This document shows positions 15,208 through 27,700 of a stretch of 64,000 nucleotides of DNA, piece by piece; positions within the stretch are counted from its first letter, which is position 1, and the number at the start of each line of letters is the position of its first letter. The notes beneath the pieces were generated by a model. That model did not search any database. It was given only the letters and a program-made list of their open reading frames with translations, and was not told the origin of the DNA. This DNA comes from Stercorarius parasiticus. Its lineage: Eukaryota > Chordata > Aves > Charadriiformes > Stercorariidae. The stretch is taken from NCBI GenBank assembly GCA_013396915.1, contig VWZL01001944.1:62001-126000 (forward strand). The letters run 5' to 3'. The translations under genes were made by a program, and so were the position numbers.

Positions 15208-15583
15208 TTTATTTCTGTTGGTAAAGAGCAAAACCGACATATGACCACAGATACACAGTACAGCATAATGTCATGATCTGCCCTGCATCAGCAGAGTCTC
15301 CCAGTGCTGAACTTGGAATGACATCTTTGACCTTGGCACTGCTCCTGGCGACAGGTCATTGATGGTAACATGTCCCTCCTTCCTTAGTCCATTTCAATGG
15401 TCTCTTGGCTTTTCTCCAGTCTAGTATTTAGGATCATCCCAACAGTCCTGGGTAGGGACCCCTTTCTCCACAGTGATCTGAATACACAGCTCTCCCCCCG
15501 CCCCCCAACCTCCCTTTCTGCCATGGCAGAGGTCACCAATCAAAAAAAAAAATAATTCTACCAGGAAGACTTTGACAGTCTCA
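15208..15583 (-). other. ADORA2A: Probable ADORA2A 3' UTR with AATAAA signal
   Basis: This is non-coding sequence following the stop on the minus strand. The nearest canonical AATAAA (minus) is at 15208-15213, about 370 nt after the stop, which would give a short 3' UTR. Its downstream GU-rich element is not striking, so longer forms using signals further left are possible. The stretch includes a G-rich sense tract at 15494-15514 and an A/T run near 15541. Confidence 0.45.
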
Positions 15584-16544
15584 TCAGGAAACATCTGCTG
15601 CTGCGAAGGCTGCTCTTTCCAGATCTGAGTAGGACACCTGGGCATCAATTAGCTCTTCACTGTGAAGCTCCCTGTTCATACATGCATCTGAGAGAATCCC
15701 ATTTTTGCAGGAATGTGGGAGATGCCCATTTGTCTCCACATCCAGAGCATTTCCATTCTGGTGCCACTCCAAGCCAGCTTTACATTTGTTTAAGTCCTGC
15801 TTTTCAGGATCCCTGTGGATCTCTCCATTGGTGTATACCTCTAATGCATACTCACTGATCCGTATGCTGGCATTCTCTGCGTCCCCACCATGCATGGAAG
15901 TCCTAGAGCTGGCTGTTCCTGCTTTGAACGGCTCCTTCCGGCCCAGGATGTGCTGGCTGATGATTTTACGGAAGGTGTATCGGAACTCCCTGATTCGGTA
16001 GGCATAAATTAGAGGGTTTACCACCGAGTTGGCATGAGACAGGATAATAGCCAGATACATCAGCCAGAGGGGAGCATGGGCACAATTTGGGCAAAAAAGG
16101 GTAAAGCAGTTAATAATATGTAGTGGAAGCCAGCAGACTGCAAACAACCCGACAATGATGGCTAAAGACTTAGCTGCATGGACTTCCTTCTGCAAAGTGG
16201 AGCGAGAACGTTCCCCGTGTACCATCTTGTTCTCCATCTGCTTCAGCTGTCGCCGGGCTGCCATGAAGATTTTCAAGTAGATACCAAACATGAGGAGGAG
16301 TGGCAAAAGCACACAGGCAAAGAAGTTGTAGTAGACCATGTACTCCATGGTGACCACAGCCTCAAAGAGACATGCTACCATACTGTTGCTGCAGTTGATG
16401 GGAGAGGACTTATTGGAACCCAGCTCTTCGATCTGGGAGCGATTGTGCCACCCTAGCATTGGTGTCAAGCCGATGATGAAAGATAATACCCAGCAGATGG
16501 CAATGATACCTTTAGCTCGAGAGCCAGTCACCAGGCCATTGTAC
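15584..16544 (-). CDS. ADORA2A: Adenosine A2A receptor, terminal coding exon (residues 117-436)
   Basis: This exon continues the receptor from the second intracellular loop to the stop. A TTTGTAG acceptor precedes GTACAATGG, restoring the Arg codon and reading [12 protein letters not shown], as in human A2A. The ligand-site residues known from human A2A are present: Phe and Glu in VACLFE of extracellular loop 2, Trp, His and Asn in [11 protein letters not shown] of TM6, and Ser-His in ILSHANS of TM7. NPLIY matches the NPxxY motif. Extracellular loop 2 is three residues longer than human and has two N-glycosylation sequons (NKS, NCS). Loop 3 keeps its Cys-Pro-Asn-Cys pair. The total is 436 residues against 412 in human, with extra length mainly in loop 2, the N-terminus and the poorly conserved cytoplasmic tail. 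The gene ends in tandem stops, TGATGA. The ADORA2B paralogue is excluded by the long tail and the loop sequence. Confidence 0.97.
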
Positions 16545-19500
16545 CTACAAAGCAGAGGAAACGGGAATTACATCAGTGCCATTCAACAAGCCCCTCACAC
16601 CCAAGCAACTTCCCAATGTCCGAGAAGACAGCAAGAAAGACACCTGCGTCCTCAGATGAGCCTTTCAACTGCCATTCAACACAGCACAGCAAGGACTCCA
16701 TGGTGACAATGTATGCTATGTATTTCCCTTCCCTTTCCTTTAGGCAGTGAATAGATGACAGACAGAAAAGCAGGGAAATTAATACAGTTTTCATCTGTGT
16801 TCCTTCACTCCACCAGCCCACTTTGTCATGCACATAGATCTTGCAGCCTGGATAATCAACAGCACTGCTCTGACTCTCGGTGATGAAGACCACGGTGGCT
16901 CTCTTGCTGAAGGATGAGGTAGTTCCTCCTTTGAAGCAAAGGAGCAGCCTTGTAGCACGGAATTGCTAGGTCTGTCTTGCAGTAAATCTGTAAGCCAAAT
17001 AGCACAAGAGAACTCGGAGGCACCATGCTATCGCCCCCCTGCCCACGTTCAGGTGTGCTCCTGGGAAACTCTGCTGACTCAATTGCAGAAGCCAGGCTGG
17101 CATCGTCTTGCACAGCACCTCACTCTGCTCCACAATGGCACTTCCAGGAAGGCCAGCACCACCGACCTTCCTTAAATAACTGAGATAAATCAGCAGTTTT
17201 CCTCATCAGCCCAGCTAAGATGACCCCATGTCTTTCTCAGGAAGGAAGAATTAAGCTGACAGTGCTCTGAGTACAGGTGTGCTGTGGGCTGCACTGCACA
17301 CACCAAAAGGGACTTCAGTGGTGGAGGTATTGATATGCCCGGCTGAAGCCACTGCTCTTAGCAGTAAATTCTCCAAGATCTGTTGAAATAAACAGCAAGC
17401 AACGTGGCAAGAATCTGACAACGCAAGGAGGGACATTGGTTTGTTTGAAATATCAGCCAGTTCCCAAGGCCTCACAGGTTACTGTGAGTCCTGAGCTGAC
17501 TCCACCAGTTCTTCTCTCTGAAAATGTAAATCAGGGCAACAGTTTAACATTTCAATGCAATTTCCTTCCCTTGGTAACTCTTAGCATGGAAAGTAAATGG
17601 CCAGATTCCCACATTGTCCAGCATGGGTCCCACACTGTACTTGACCCCATGTGTCTGCGATCGGACAACGGTAGTGCTGGGCTCCCAGTGTTTACCCAAT
17701 GCTCCTTCTCCCTCTGTCCACAGAATTCTCTCAGCAAACAAACATTTAAAAAAAATAATCCAACACGCCATAGAAATCTTTCCATCTCTCAATAAAATAG
17801 TCACTCCCACAGGTTCATGCTCCTATCCCAGTGCAAGTTCAAGACAGGGGAGGAGAGAGGCTACTTTTGCCAGGCACAGCACAGAATGGAGATCCTGCGC
17901 ATGCTTTAAATCCCTGCTGATGGGCCTTGGAAAAAACCTGGCTCCACGCAAGACCCAGCAGGCTTGAGTCTCTCTTCCTCAGTCGCATTTCAAAATCAGA
18001 AAAGAGGGAGTGGGTGAGGGAGCCAACCACGCAATTCCCAGTACACAAAATACACTGAAATCCTCCTTCCAGAAATGAGGGAGAGATTCAGCTGATTCCG
18101 AGAGATAAAAAGATTTCTCCAACAAGTAGTGGATCCTGCTCAATGCTCAGGGGATGCTAAGGGCACAGCATGGATGGTAGCAGGGAGCTGCTGACTTTCA
18201 GACCTCATCAACATAGCAGAACAGCATCTGTGCTTTGAAAAGTACACTTCAGGGAGCAAGAGATTGGCTGAAGGCACTTGAAGCTTGGAAAAACAAAAAA
18301 AAAAAACAAAACTCAAAACCCTGCAGCCCTGGAATCGGCTACATCTTGTCAGAGGAATTTTGAAATTGTGCAGCTGTTATCCCACGACTAGAGATGTCCC
18401 TTCCCTTCCACTAAAAATATCTTCATTACTGCTCCAGGCAGACACCCCCCCAGTTCTCCCTCCCTCTTACCCTCTGGGGATTCCCACACAACAAACTTTA
18501 CAAGGCTTAGGAACAGTACTTAACCCAAGCAGCCACCCGCTTTCCAGCCGCAGTGTATTGTGCTGGCAGTGGCAATTACCAACATATCAGCGAGTGCATT
18601 TCCATAACACCTTGCTCAGTATCTCCAAGGGTTAAGAGAAAGCTAAGAGCATCCTGTCACATAGTGTGTGGCACTACGTTGGCCAGGTACCCATTGAGAA
18701 GTGTCCATTCAGTTGGGAGAACTTGATTTCTAGGACTCACGTGAGACATCGCTGGCTGACTTTGCTGAGGTAGGGGTATTGTCCAGCTGGACTTTCCTGG
18801 ACTCATTCCTTTTGTCCACTTAGAGATGTCACCAGGCCAGCAATGAAGAGTTTGTGCACCTGTCTAGGCATCTCTCTAGGCTCACAGCAGCCAGGCCAAA
18901 GCGGCTCTCTGGATCCCCAGTGCTTTACAGCTCTACATGGTAAGCTCAAGGCTTCCAGGAAGCATCACATATACTGCGAGTTGCTGGCACCTATGCAGGA
19001 GACACAGCCTGCTGAAAGGAGCTGGTCACACCTACAGCCCATGTTCTGCATACTTGGCAGGTGACTTTGCAGCATGTCTGATGTGTCCAGACAGCACTGG
19101 ATTGCCAGTGCACAAGCAGTTCTCGTGCTTTCTGGAAATACTGGACTTACTACACAAACAATAACTTCTACTCATGAAATTCCAGACACAAAGAACATTA
19201 GGACGAGGGGTAATGGCTTCAAACTGGAGGAGGGTATATTTAGATTAGACATCAGGAAGAAATTTTTCACTATGAGGGTGGTGAGGCACTGGAACAGGTT
19301 GCCCAGAGACGTTGTGGCTGCCCCATCCCCAGAGGTGTTCAAGGCCAGGCTGGATGGGGCTTTGAGCAACCTGGTCTAATGGGAGGTGTCCCTGCCCAGG
19401 GCAGGGGAGGTGGAACAGGATGATCTTTAAGGTCCCTTCCAACCCAAACCATTCTGATTCTATGATTAGTGCCAATCACAGGGACGCTCATGGTGGAGTT

Positions 19501-22500
19501 GGGTGTAGGGATAGGGTCCCCAGACTTCTCCAGAAAACAAAACCCACTTTTGCAAACAGAGGAAATTGTGGATGTTCTCCCCAAAATATTGTCACCTGCC
19601 CTGCTGCTCTCCCAGCTGTCAGGCTGGCAAACGGACTCCAGGAGAACAGCTGCCCTTGGTGAATGCACAACTCATCTGTGCTGCCTAAAGTAGCTTGGCT
19701 GAGGATGTGACACTTCTGGATCCTTGGCCTAAGCTCTGTGTCATCGAGACAAGGATTCCTGCAGAAAGTATAATACCTCACTGGTCTGATTTATAAAGTA
19801 TGAAGCTGTGTGGAAGACAGAGCTAGTATAGGAACCATAGGGTTCTTATACCTCAGGTAGAAGTTAAAATCTTTCCATGCATTGCATGATATGTAGCTGG
19901 CCTAACTCATCATCAAAACATCCCACCAGCCTGTTGCTTGTCTTCCAAACCCAGCTCTGGTCACAGCACTGCACATCTTGGCCAGATGGCTCTGCCATGC
20001 ATAGAGCATGTTTCAGCTGTGTTACTGCATCACACCAGAAAGCCTGTGCTCAGTGTTGAGGGCACTGGGCTTTGATCTGGATTCCAGCTGTGCTCAATGG
20101 TTTTCAACAAATCACTACAAAACACTGTTCACCAAACACATCCCTCGACAGTCCACACCTCAGGCAGCTGCAGTCATAGGGGGAAAGACAAAAGGAGGAT
20201 ATTCTATCCCTATTACCTATATCTGGAAACACGAGACACTGACAATCACAGTTCATCCAGGAAATCTTGTGGCAGAGCAAGAAACCAAACCCAGACCTCA
20301 TGCACCACAGAAACAATCCTTTCCCAGTAGTCAGTCAAGAAACTTTCTCCCCTATGACCAGGTGCTAACTGATACTAGTGCTTGTCTATGTGATGGAGAC
20401 CGGGTAGGGTGGGATCCCACAGGTGGGCACAGGGCCCTAAAAAAGCAGAAGCAATACTGGTGGGCAGGCACCACTCTTTTGCTCGTGGCACAATATCAGC
20501 TTCCAGACTAAAACCTTGGTAATAGCAAGTTCCACTATCCACGAAGCCATAGACAACTGCCACTGCTTTCAAAGCCATGCCCATGGTTGCTCAAAGAAGG
20601 CAGTGAATTCTTCTTCTTTCATATTAGGTTGAATCTGCCCATAATCTATTTGACACAAACATGAGCACATGTAGGAAATGATTGTCATAAAGTCAAAAGG
20701 TTTATGGTGACCAGGGAAAGAAATAAGTCTGGATATGGCTTAAAGTGACAATAAAACATTCAATTCCTGATTCACTGACTCAGATGTTCATATATAAGCA
20801 TTTGAGAAGGCAACCCTAGAGAATTAAAGCAACTGCTGAAACAGACTGTTCTCGGCACAAAGGTCACTTCCATGTCCTCCTATACTTTATTCAGGGTTTG
20901 TGTCCATCTCCCCTATTCTTCCTACCCTGGACTTTGAGAAGCCAGTTCTTCATGTCCAGCACCCCTAGCCTCTGGCAGAAAAGCATCCCAATGCCACCTC
21001 AGAGCTGCAGTTTCAATCACCACCACATGGGATAAATCTGTCCCTATGTTCCAAACATAAGGGAGCTGCACCTCAGTAATGCTTTCCCAGAGAAGCATCC
21101 CAGCAGCTTAGGCATCTCCAACTTTCATCAGAGGAAAAGGTCTGCACTTCAGCAAGTTACTGCAGTTGGCACTGTATGACCTGCATAAATATTTATGCCA
21201 CAGGTGTATACCTGAGTCCAGCACACAAAGCAAGCAGGAACCTGAGAAAACTTTTCCGTTTGGCTGCAGGAAGCAAAATGTCTCCTCTTTTCCCAGTGCA
21301 TCGGAGCTGCCTGTCCTTCACCATGGCAGTATCTTTACCACAAATGCCTGCACAAGAACACGTGGCTGGGCACTGTGCCATCGGAGCATTTGCTGGCACC
21401 AAAGAGCCTGGAAAGCGGCAATTGTTCTTGGCTCGTGACTTCATCCTGGCACTCAGACTCGCAGCCAGTTGTTTAGAACACCCAGGGGTTTTATATCAGC
21501 GAGCGCAGGTTTGCAGGTACCTGCCATGTTAGAGACACAGTTTGGATTTTACCCGAGACCGAACAACGGCTCGGACTCACTTCCGTGGGAGTGCTTTATT
21601 GGCACTTGCAGAGCGTTACATTTGTATAAAATCCGGCAGAATTCAGCAAAGTGTTTGAGAACTTTCCAAAAGTTTATCGAATTCTACACAATGTTTTAAT
21701 CATTCGAAAGGTAGAACTCATAAGACATTCACAAATTAGTTTTTATGTATTTTTAAATTATACCTACAGATGTCTTTCCTCACTGCAATTTTTTTGGGGA
21801 CGGTCTTTTATCCACAGAAAAATCATTCCGAAAGTAACTCTAATTATGTACTGAGGTGTCCAAAACCAACTCTTCTGCCTCCTTAACACTGACAGTTTAT
21901 TTGTGTGGGAGTACACATCCACATACATATCCACTGATACATGTGGTTGCCCTCCTTAGGACAAATCAGATATGAAACAGTTAAAAAGAAAAAGAAGGAG
22001 AAAAAAATAGGTTTGGCCCTTTTTGGTTTTGTTAGAGTGAAGGAAGTCCAACTTATTTTTTTTTTAAGAGCATTCATCTAATGAATATTAGGAATGCCTG
22101 GTGTTACCTTTCTTGTCCTCTGAGGAGGAGAGAAGAGGCTCTCCCAGGCACGAAAGGACAGGGTGAAAGTGTGCATCATTAGTGGCAGAACTTTCCTTCC
22201 AATGGTTTGACACATTTTTGAGACAACCAGATATTAGAAAAAGAAAAAAAAAAAAGAGGATATGAGCAGTCTGAATCATACCACATTTCCCTCTTCAGCT
22301 AATCAGCTTTCACTTTCTCAGCATGTCTGAGGCTATAAATCTAATGCTTATTCATCCATTAATTCTTACGGGGAAACATAATTTATAAGTTCTTCGCTCC
22401 TACTGTAAAAGGACAAACCAGTAGAGGACAAGGAGGGGGATGAAGCCACGGATCTACCTGTGGGTTTCTGCATCCAATCAGCTTCACTGTTTCTGGGGCG

Positions 22501-24373
22501 GAAGAGGGTGTGCTCTGTTTTTTCAAAAACAAAATAGTGAAACCGGTACAGTGCCCAGCACTGATGGAGTCTGATTTTTCTAAAAGACTCTCTACCTTGG
22601 TTGTTCCAGGAAATTAAATTTTCAAGAGAATATAGTCACAATGATACCCCCAAAAACGGGCAGAAATCCAGATTTTTAAAATCTTTTTCCTGGCAAGTCA
22701 TCCTCTAGCAATAAGAGTGCTTAAACTGTCAGCAGAAGTCTTCAGAGTTAGCTCATGAGAGATGAGTTAAAGACATTAGCCCTTCTCAAAACCATTTCAG
22801 AGGCAAGCCCCCGAGGGCTACTCTACATATGTTTCTTTGTACCATTTATCATTATTTTGGTTTATAAACTGAAACCATCTATATGTAGAACTGTAGAAAA
22901 GTGGAAACAGTCCAGTTTATAGGTAACTAATATCGATAGAGTTTTCTCCGCAATGGAACAGAATAGTTATTTCTTACAACTACATCAAAAGTAGAGGCAA
23001 AACTATAGGTTTGGAAACCAGCAATTAACGGTAATGATATAGCAGCACAAGGTTGCTGAGGCAAGGCTTCAGGAAAGACTATGCTGCACTGGTCCACATG
23101 GGAAGGTAATCTCTGCAGCTCTAGGGAAAAGAAAGCTTTCTATTTTTGAATGGGAGGTTTGTGCTAACCGACATAAATGCTGGATGACCAAAGTATTCAC
23201 AAGAGACAAAGTTGCAGAGGTCAACACAAGTGATTGAAGCTCAACAGGAGTGAGGATGTCCAAAAACTCAAACTTGAGAGCACAACAATCAGAAAGTTGT
23301 TCCATTTTTGCAGCCATATTTGTTGTTCAGGATGGGAAGAAAATCTCTCCATTCCTGAGAGTGTGCTGCATCCTCCTAAGGACAAGATGGGAAGGAAGGA
23401 GACTCCTACACTTTGCCTGCACCAGCCTCTCTTGGGGCTTTCTCGACATCTTTTGAGCCTATTGAATGGCTCAGAAGCATTGTCACACAGCATTCAAACC
23501 CAGCCCACAAAACACAATGCTGCTTTGCACCCACGGTCAGGTGTATCCCATCACAACAATGTGCTTCTGGAAAACTGAACTGAGTAGCAGCCCTGTGCGT
23601 GTGGCAAAACTTCCCCATCAGCCTCCCCGGTTGCACACAAAGTAGCAGCTAGTCATATTCAGCTTTCAAGCTCTAATACTGGAACTTCCTTTTCTTCCTT
23701 TAAACTCCAGAGTAGAGACCACAGAATAACCATCTGCAGGTCTGGGCTGGGACAAGCCTCTGCCTTGACCTAAAACACGCTTTGCTTTCAGAGGCAGTGC
23801 CTAAGCTACTCCAAATCTTCCTAAGGCCCATTTCTTCATAGCCTGTTGCTTCTCCTCCCTTCACATTTAATGGATCCCCAAGAGAAAACCCCCATCCACA
23901 CTCTCCACAAACCTGCTGCTACAGCTGCAGGCAGAGTCCCCCATTCTCCTCATGGGGAAGGAGACAAGTTGGCCTCACCCCTTTTCTGCCCTCCACCATG
24001 TATTGCTTTAGCTCCACTTTCCCACAGCAATCCTTCTGGTGCTGTAGGTGCAGCTCAGAGGGCAGGTTGTTGAGGTTACTGCACGAGCCTGTCTAAATAC
24101 GGAACAGAAGCTCCTAGGCAGCGCCACTGCGATGCCATGGGCATACACCATGTGAGGACAAAAAAGAATTGGAAAAAGAAGCGACCATAAAATCCATCAG
24201 CCAAGGCAGCCTTCAAGACCTAGAAAAGTTTTTTTCGAATTACAAGAGAAAAAGTGCCGATCCTCATTTAACTTTTCCTTCCTCAATTCATGTCCAGATC
24301 TGTTGTTTTTACTGATATTCATTCCTCACTGCCCTCACCCCACTCTGTCCCCCCAGCCCAGCCCCAGGCTTAC
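16545..24373 (-). other. ADORA2A: ADORA2A intron between the two coding exons
   Basis: This 7.8-kb intron runs from a GTAAGC donor to a TTTGTAG acceptor, splitting an Arg codon after its second base. It sits just after the DRY-motif region, the conserved intron position of adenosine receptor genes. It contains a CR1 LINE fragment near 19.19-19.47 kb. Short ORFs here show no recognisable domains. Around 21.4-21.7 kb there is a modest rise in CpG dinucleotides, possibly a regulatory element, but nothing specific can be assigned. Confidence 0.9.
19190..19468 (+). mobile_element. CR1 LINE, 5'-truncated 3' end
   Basis: This matches the well-known avian CR1 3' end from memory. The last ORF2 codons read [20 protein letters not shown] then an [15 protein letters not shown] ending at 19379. 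The usual 3' UTR follows (GGGAGGTGTCCCTGCCCAGG, then GATGATCTTTAAGGTCCCTT), finishing in the CR1 tail motif ATTCTATGATT. Only the final ~60 codons of ORF2 remain, so it is a dead-on-arrival copy. The 5' edge is approximate. It lies inside the ADORA2A intron, antisense to the gene. Confidence 0.93.
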
Positions 24374-24723
24374 CTGAGGGGTATGCGGATTGCAATTATT
24401 CTGTCAATGGCAATAGCAAGGAGGCTGAAGATCGAACTCTGAGTCAAGACCAGGACGAAGCAGGCAATGAAAAGGCAGCCATAGAAGAAGGCACAGAAGC
24501 CAGTGCTGATGGTGATGGCAAAGGGGATTGCCAGCATGCCCACAGCAATGTCCGCAGCAGCCAGGGACACCACAAAATAGTTGGTGACGTTCTGCAAGTT
24601 GCTATTCAAATAGACTGCCCAGCAGACCAGGATGTTCCCCAGGATGGCCAGCACTGCGATGATCAGCTCCAGGACGATGTAAGCTACGTCTGAGAGGAAG
24701 TCTTCTTTCCCATGTACTAGCAT
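24374..24723 (-). CDS. ADORA2A: Adenosine A2A receptor, first coding exon (residues 1-117)
   Basis: This exon encodes the N-terminus to the end of TM3 of the adenosine A2A receptor, a plasma-membrane class A GPCR that couples to Gs and raises cAMP when adenosine binds. The translation is close to human A2A as I recall it: TM1 contains [12 protein letters not shown]2 contains LAAADIAVG with the sodium-site Asp, and TM3 contains VLTQSS. The Met at 24723 is chosen because it has A at -3 and leaves six more N-terminal residues than human. The 350-nt exon ends in CTCAG before a strong GTAAGC donor (intron starts 24373). It splits an Arg codon that is completed by the next exon. Odd points are that the DRY motif reads Asp107-Arg108-Ile109, and the position matching human Cys74 is Phe80. 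I see no frameshift. Confidence 0.97.
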
Positions 24724-24776
24724 GGTGAGAACGACCAGGCCAATGTGAGAACGTGCCAGAAAAGCTCAGCGTTCAT
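24717..24776 (-). CDS. Upstream ORF overlapping the ADORA2A start (19 codons)
   Basis: Reading the minus strand, an ATG at 24776 opens a 19-codon frame that begins [10 protein letters not shown]. It ends at TAG (24717-24719), one base after the receptor ATG (24721-24723), so the two frames overlap. G at -3 gives the upstream ATG a usable context; the receptor ATG has A at -3. If the transcript includes this segment, ribosomes that translate the uORF would terminate at the receptor start, which could lower or regulate receptor output. Translated out-of-frame upstream ORFs have been described for mammalian A2A mRNAs; whether this one is homologous is not shown. Its inclusion depends on the acceptor proposed at 24778. 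Confidence 0.5.
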   Translation of the reverse strand: MNAELFWHVLTLAWSFSPC

Positions 24777-24778
24777 AT
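24724..24778 (-). other. ADORA2A: Proposed 5' UTR part of the first ADORA2A coding exon
   Basis: On the minus strand, GTTCAGTGCTCTGCAG precedes ATATGAAC. This is a plausible splice acceptor with a modest pyrimidine tract, and it would start the exon at 24778 with 55 nt of 5' UTR. Mammalian A2A genes also place non-coding exons upstream of the first coding exon. An acceptor further upstream is possible; this one is chosen on motif alone. Confidence 0.45.
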
Positions 24779-27700
24779 CTGCAGAGCACTGAACAGCCAA
24801 GACACTTCAAAGCTGCCTGGGGTCTGAAGAGCACTCAGCTGCCAGCCAGCAAAGGTTGCTCACATGCACCCTGTTCTCCCCATAGCTGCTCAAGATCTTT
24901 ACAGTAGCAGGTGTCAAGAAAAAAAACAAGGGTTTGCCAACTCCAGAAAAGGGAATTAACCAGACGCAGAATAATTCAAACTCCAGCAGATGAATGGACA
25001 GGAGAATATCTCACGTAGACATACACTGCTCCCCAGGCCGCAAAGTCCATCAGGCAACACAACACAGAAACTGTATCATATGGCAGCGTCACGTTGGCTG
25101 TAACTTTTTGTTTCCTGTTGACAATCACACTGCTAGTCATGGCTTCCTGTCATGTAGATACCTACTACCAACATCCTCCGGTTCTTTTTTTCACCTTTTC
25201 CCGCTAGGATGTGGGAAATATTCTCTTCAGATGAAGCAAACATTCAACTTCTTCACTTGCAGTTTCCTTTAAAAAAACAAAAACAAACACTAACCACATA
25301 CGCTAAGTAATCAGCTCTATGGAGGAGATGGAAAAAGCAAAATCTCATTAAAGTGGCACATTAAATTAATAACAGATATTAAAGAGACCTAGAAGAATAC
25401 ATTATTGGCAAAAATCTCACATTTTGTCTATCCTGAAAGCTGCAGGGCCAAAGCCAAGGTTCAGGAAGGCAGTATTTCACAGTGGTGATGAGAAACAAGG
25501 GACGTTTTGTTTTCGAGGCTACCAACTGAGCTGGCACTTCAGCAGCGGCTCAATAGTCTGCCCTGAAACACAAGAGCCCCGCTAATTACGCCTTGGCAAG
25601 TGCTGTGGCTGCAGAGAGGAAAGGTGGAGGAGCCTTTTTACATACACCTGTCTCCCTCTGATCATAAACACAAGACTTGAGCCACCTCGAGCCGCCCACC
25701 CTCAGGTACTTTGCCACAAAAGCGTGCTGCACCAATACGCTCCTCTGCGATGACACAAACCTTCATTCAAAAGGGGGTTGTGTCACTGGCATGTGTGGTC
25801 ACCACCCTGTTGCCATACCCAGTCCTTCCTTCAAGTGCACAGACACTGGAACGTGATCAATGTCAGGGAGAATAATTCGAGGTAAGTCAGACAGTGACAT
25901 CTTTGAGGACTTTCCCACTAGCATGCACACTCTCTGCAAGGGTCTCTGCAGGTTCCCCTCCTGCAACACCATCGGTTTTGTTCACATAAAACTTCATCCT
26001 ATAAGCAAACCATTTATTTGTTATACCTGCGTTGTCCATAGTGTTTGCTGCGTCCACAGATACAGGTCAGCACCGCTCTTCAACTATAACCAGCCCAAAA
26101 CACATTCACCAAGCTACATGGCTCCCAGAAACACAGACACAGGCACAATGCCAACGTCATCTCTCAAGAATACGTTCATGTTCCTGCGGTATCATGCACA
26201 CAAATCTGGGGCTAAGTTTGGTGCTGCTTGCAAGGGAACATGGTCCCTACAGTTGCCATTTCATGTGAACAGATACATATCTATGTGCCTGCACGCCTCG
26301 CTCGCACACTAATCTTGTGGGTCACCTCATACCTCTGCTTTCAGATATGGGGGCATTTCACCACTGTTTCAGCTAAAAATATAGCAATGGAGAATACAGT
26401 TCCCTGAGCTTCATGCAACAGTCAAGAGATAATTGTTTGCTGTCCTACCCTGTCACTTCCAGAGTGGGTTTTCAACCTTATTTAGCAAGCTTTAGCAGTA
26501 ATATTTTCTCATTTAAGAAAGCAGCTCCTTGAAACGTCAAAGGGCTGGGAGAGAGAGACACGGCATTAACTGATAAATCACTTGAGCTCAGTTTTCGATG
26601 CAACATGAACCTCCAAAACAAAAGATTTTTGGGACCCCGTCCACAGCTGATCTGGTGTGGTCTAACCCAGTGGGGTCTCATGCCTTCACAGTTCACTCTG
26701 TTTTCAAGTCAGAATCTAATTTCTCAGGATAAAATAAAAGGGTAAAGACAGCGATAATAAAAGAAAATATGATTAACTTGTGATTCACATCTGATCTCAG
26801 GAATATAATCTAATTTTAGTCCTTTCATTGATTTAGAGCTGTATTGCTAATGCTGCATGTGAAAGGAAAGTGAATGATTCTTGGTGGTTTGGATGTGCTT
26901 CAAAAACCTAGCTTTTTGTCCACCTCCAGCAATCTTGTTTATGTGTTTTCTTTGGTTTGTGTGGAAAAATCAGCAGAAGAGATTAGTTTGTGATCTAGCT
27001 GTTAAGAAGATAAAGATCATCCATTTAATCTTTTCTAAAGTACAAAAAACCCCAAGAAGTCTCTGTATTGTCTATCATCCTTTAGCAAAAACTCCGTTTT
27101 TCCATTGACCTCCTAAAGATTGTTTCCGCTTTCTCGAATTTCAGGGATATCAGTGATATGCTCATAAATCACTCTGCTAGCATCTGATTGTCCATTACAA
27201 ATCCCAATAGCTTTGTTCCAAAGCAGTGATACTGAAAACTAACACTCCCCCCCGCCCCACCCCAGCCAGACTTCCAGGGAAGGGGATAAGAATTAATATT
27301 AGATAGAAATAAAGAAAATGTGGAGGGAGAGAAAACAGAAAGGGCGAGATGAAAAATAAACAATGCTCTGTGTGTGAGCAAGAAAGGAGGAAAAAAGACA
27401 GGAAAAAGTTGGTAGTAAAAAAACACTCAACCAAGCAAGGGAAGTAGCTGGCAAAAGAGGTCTGTAAGAGAAAGAGAACATATGTGCCTGTCAGACTATG
27501 GCACATGGCTGTGCCTGAAGGCTCTGAAGCATCATGTCGCTTAGCATCGTGGCAGCAGAGATGGCGACAGGGTAACACTGGCCATGGAGGGAGCATGCAC
27601 CTCTCCTCTTTCCAACATCCTCGCACATTTCCATGTAGGTCAAGCTCCTGACCAAACTCCAGCATCAGGACAAGTTTAGAAAAAGTTAACAAATCACTGT

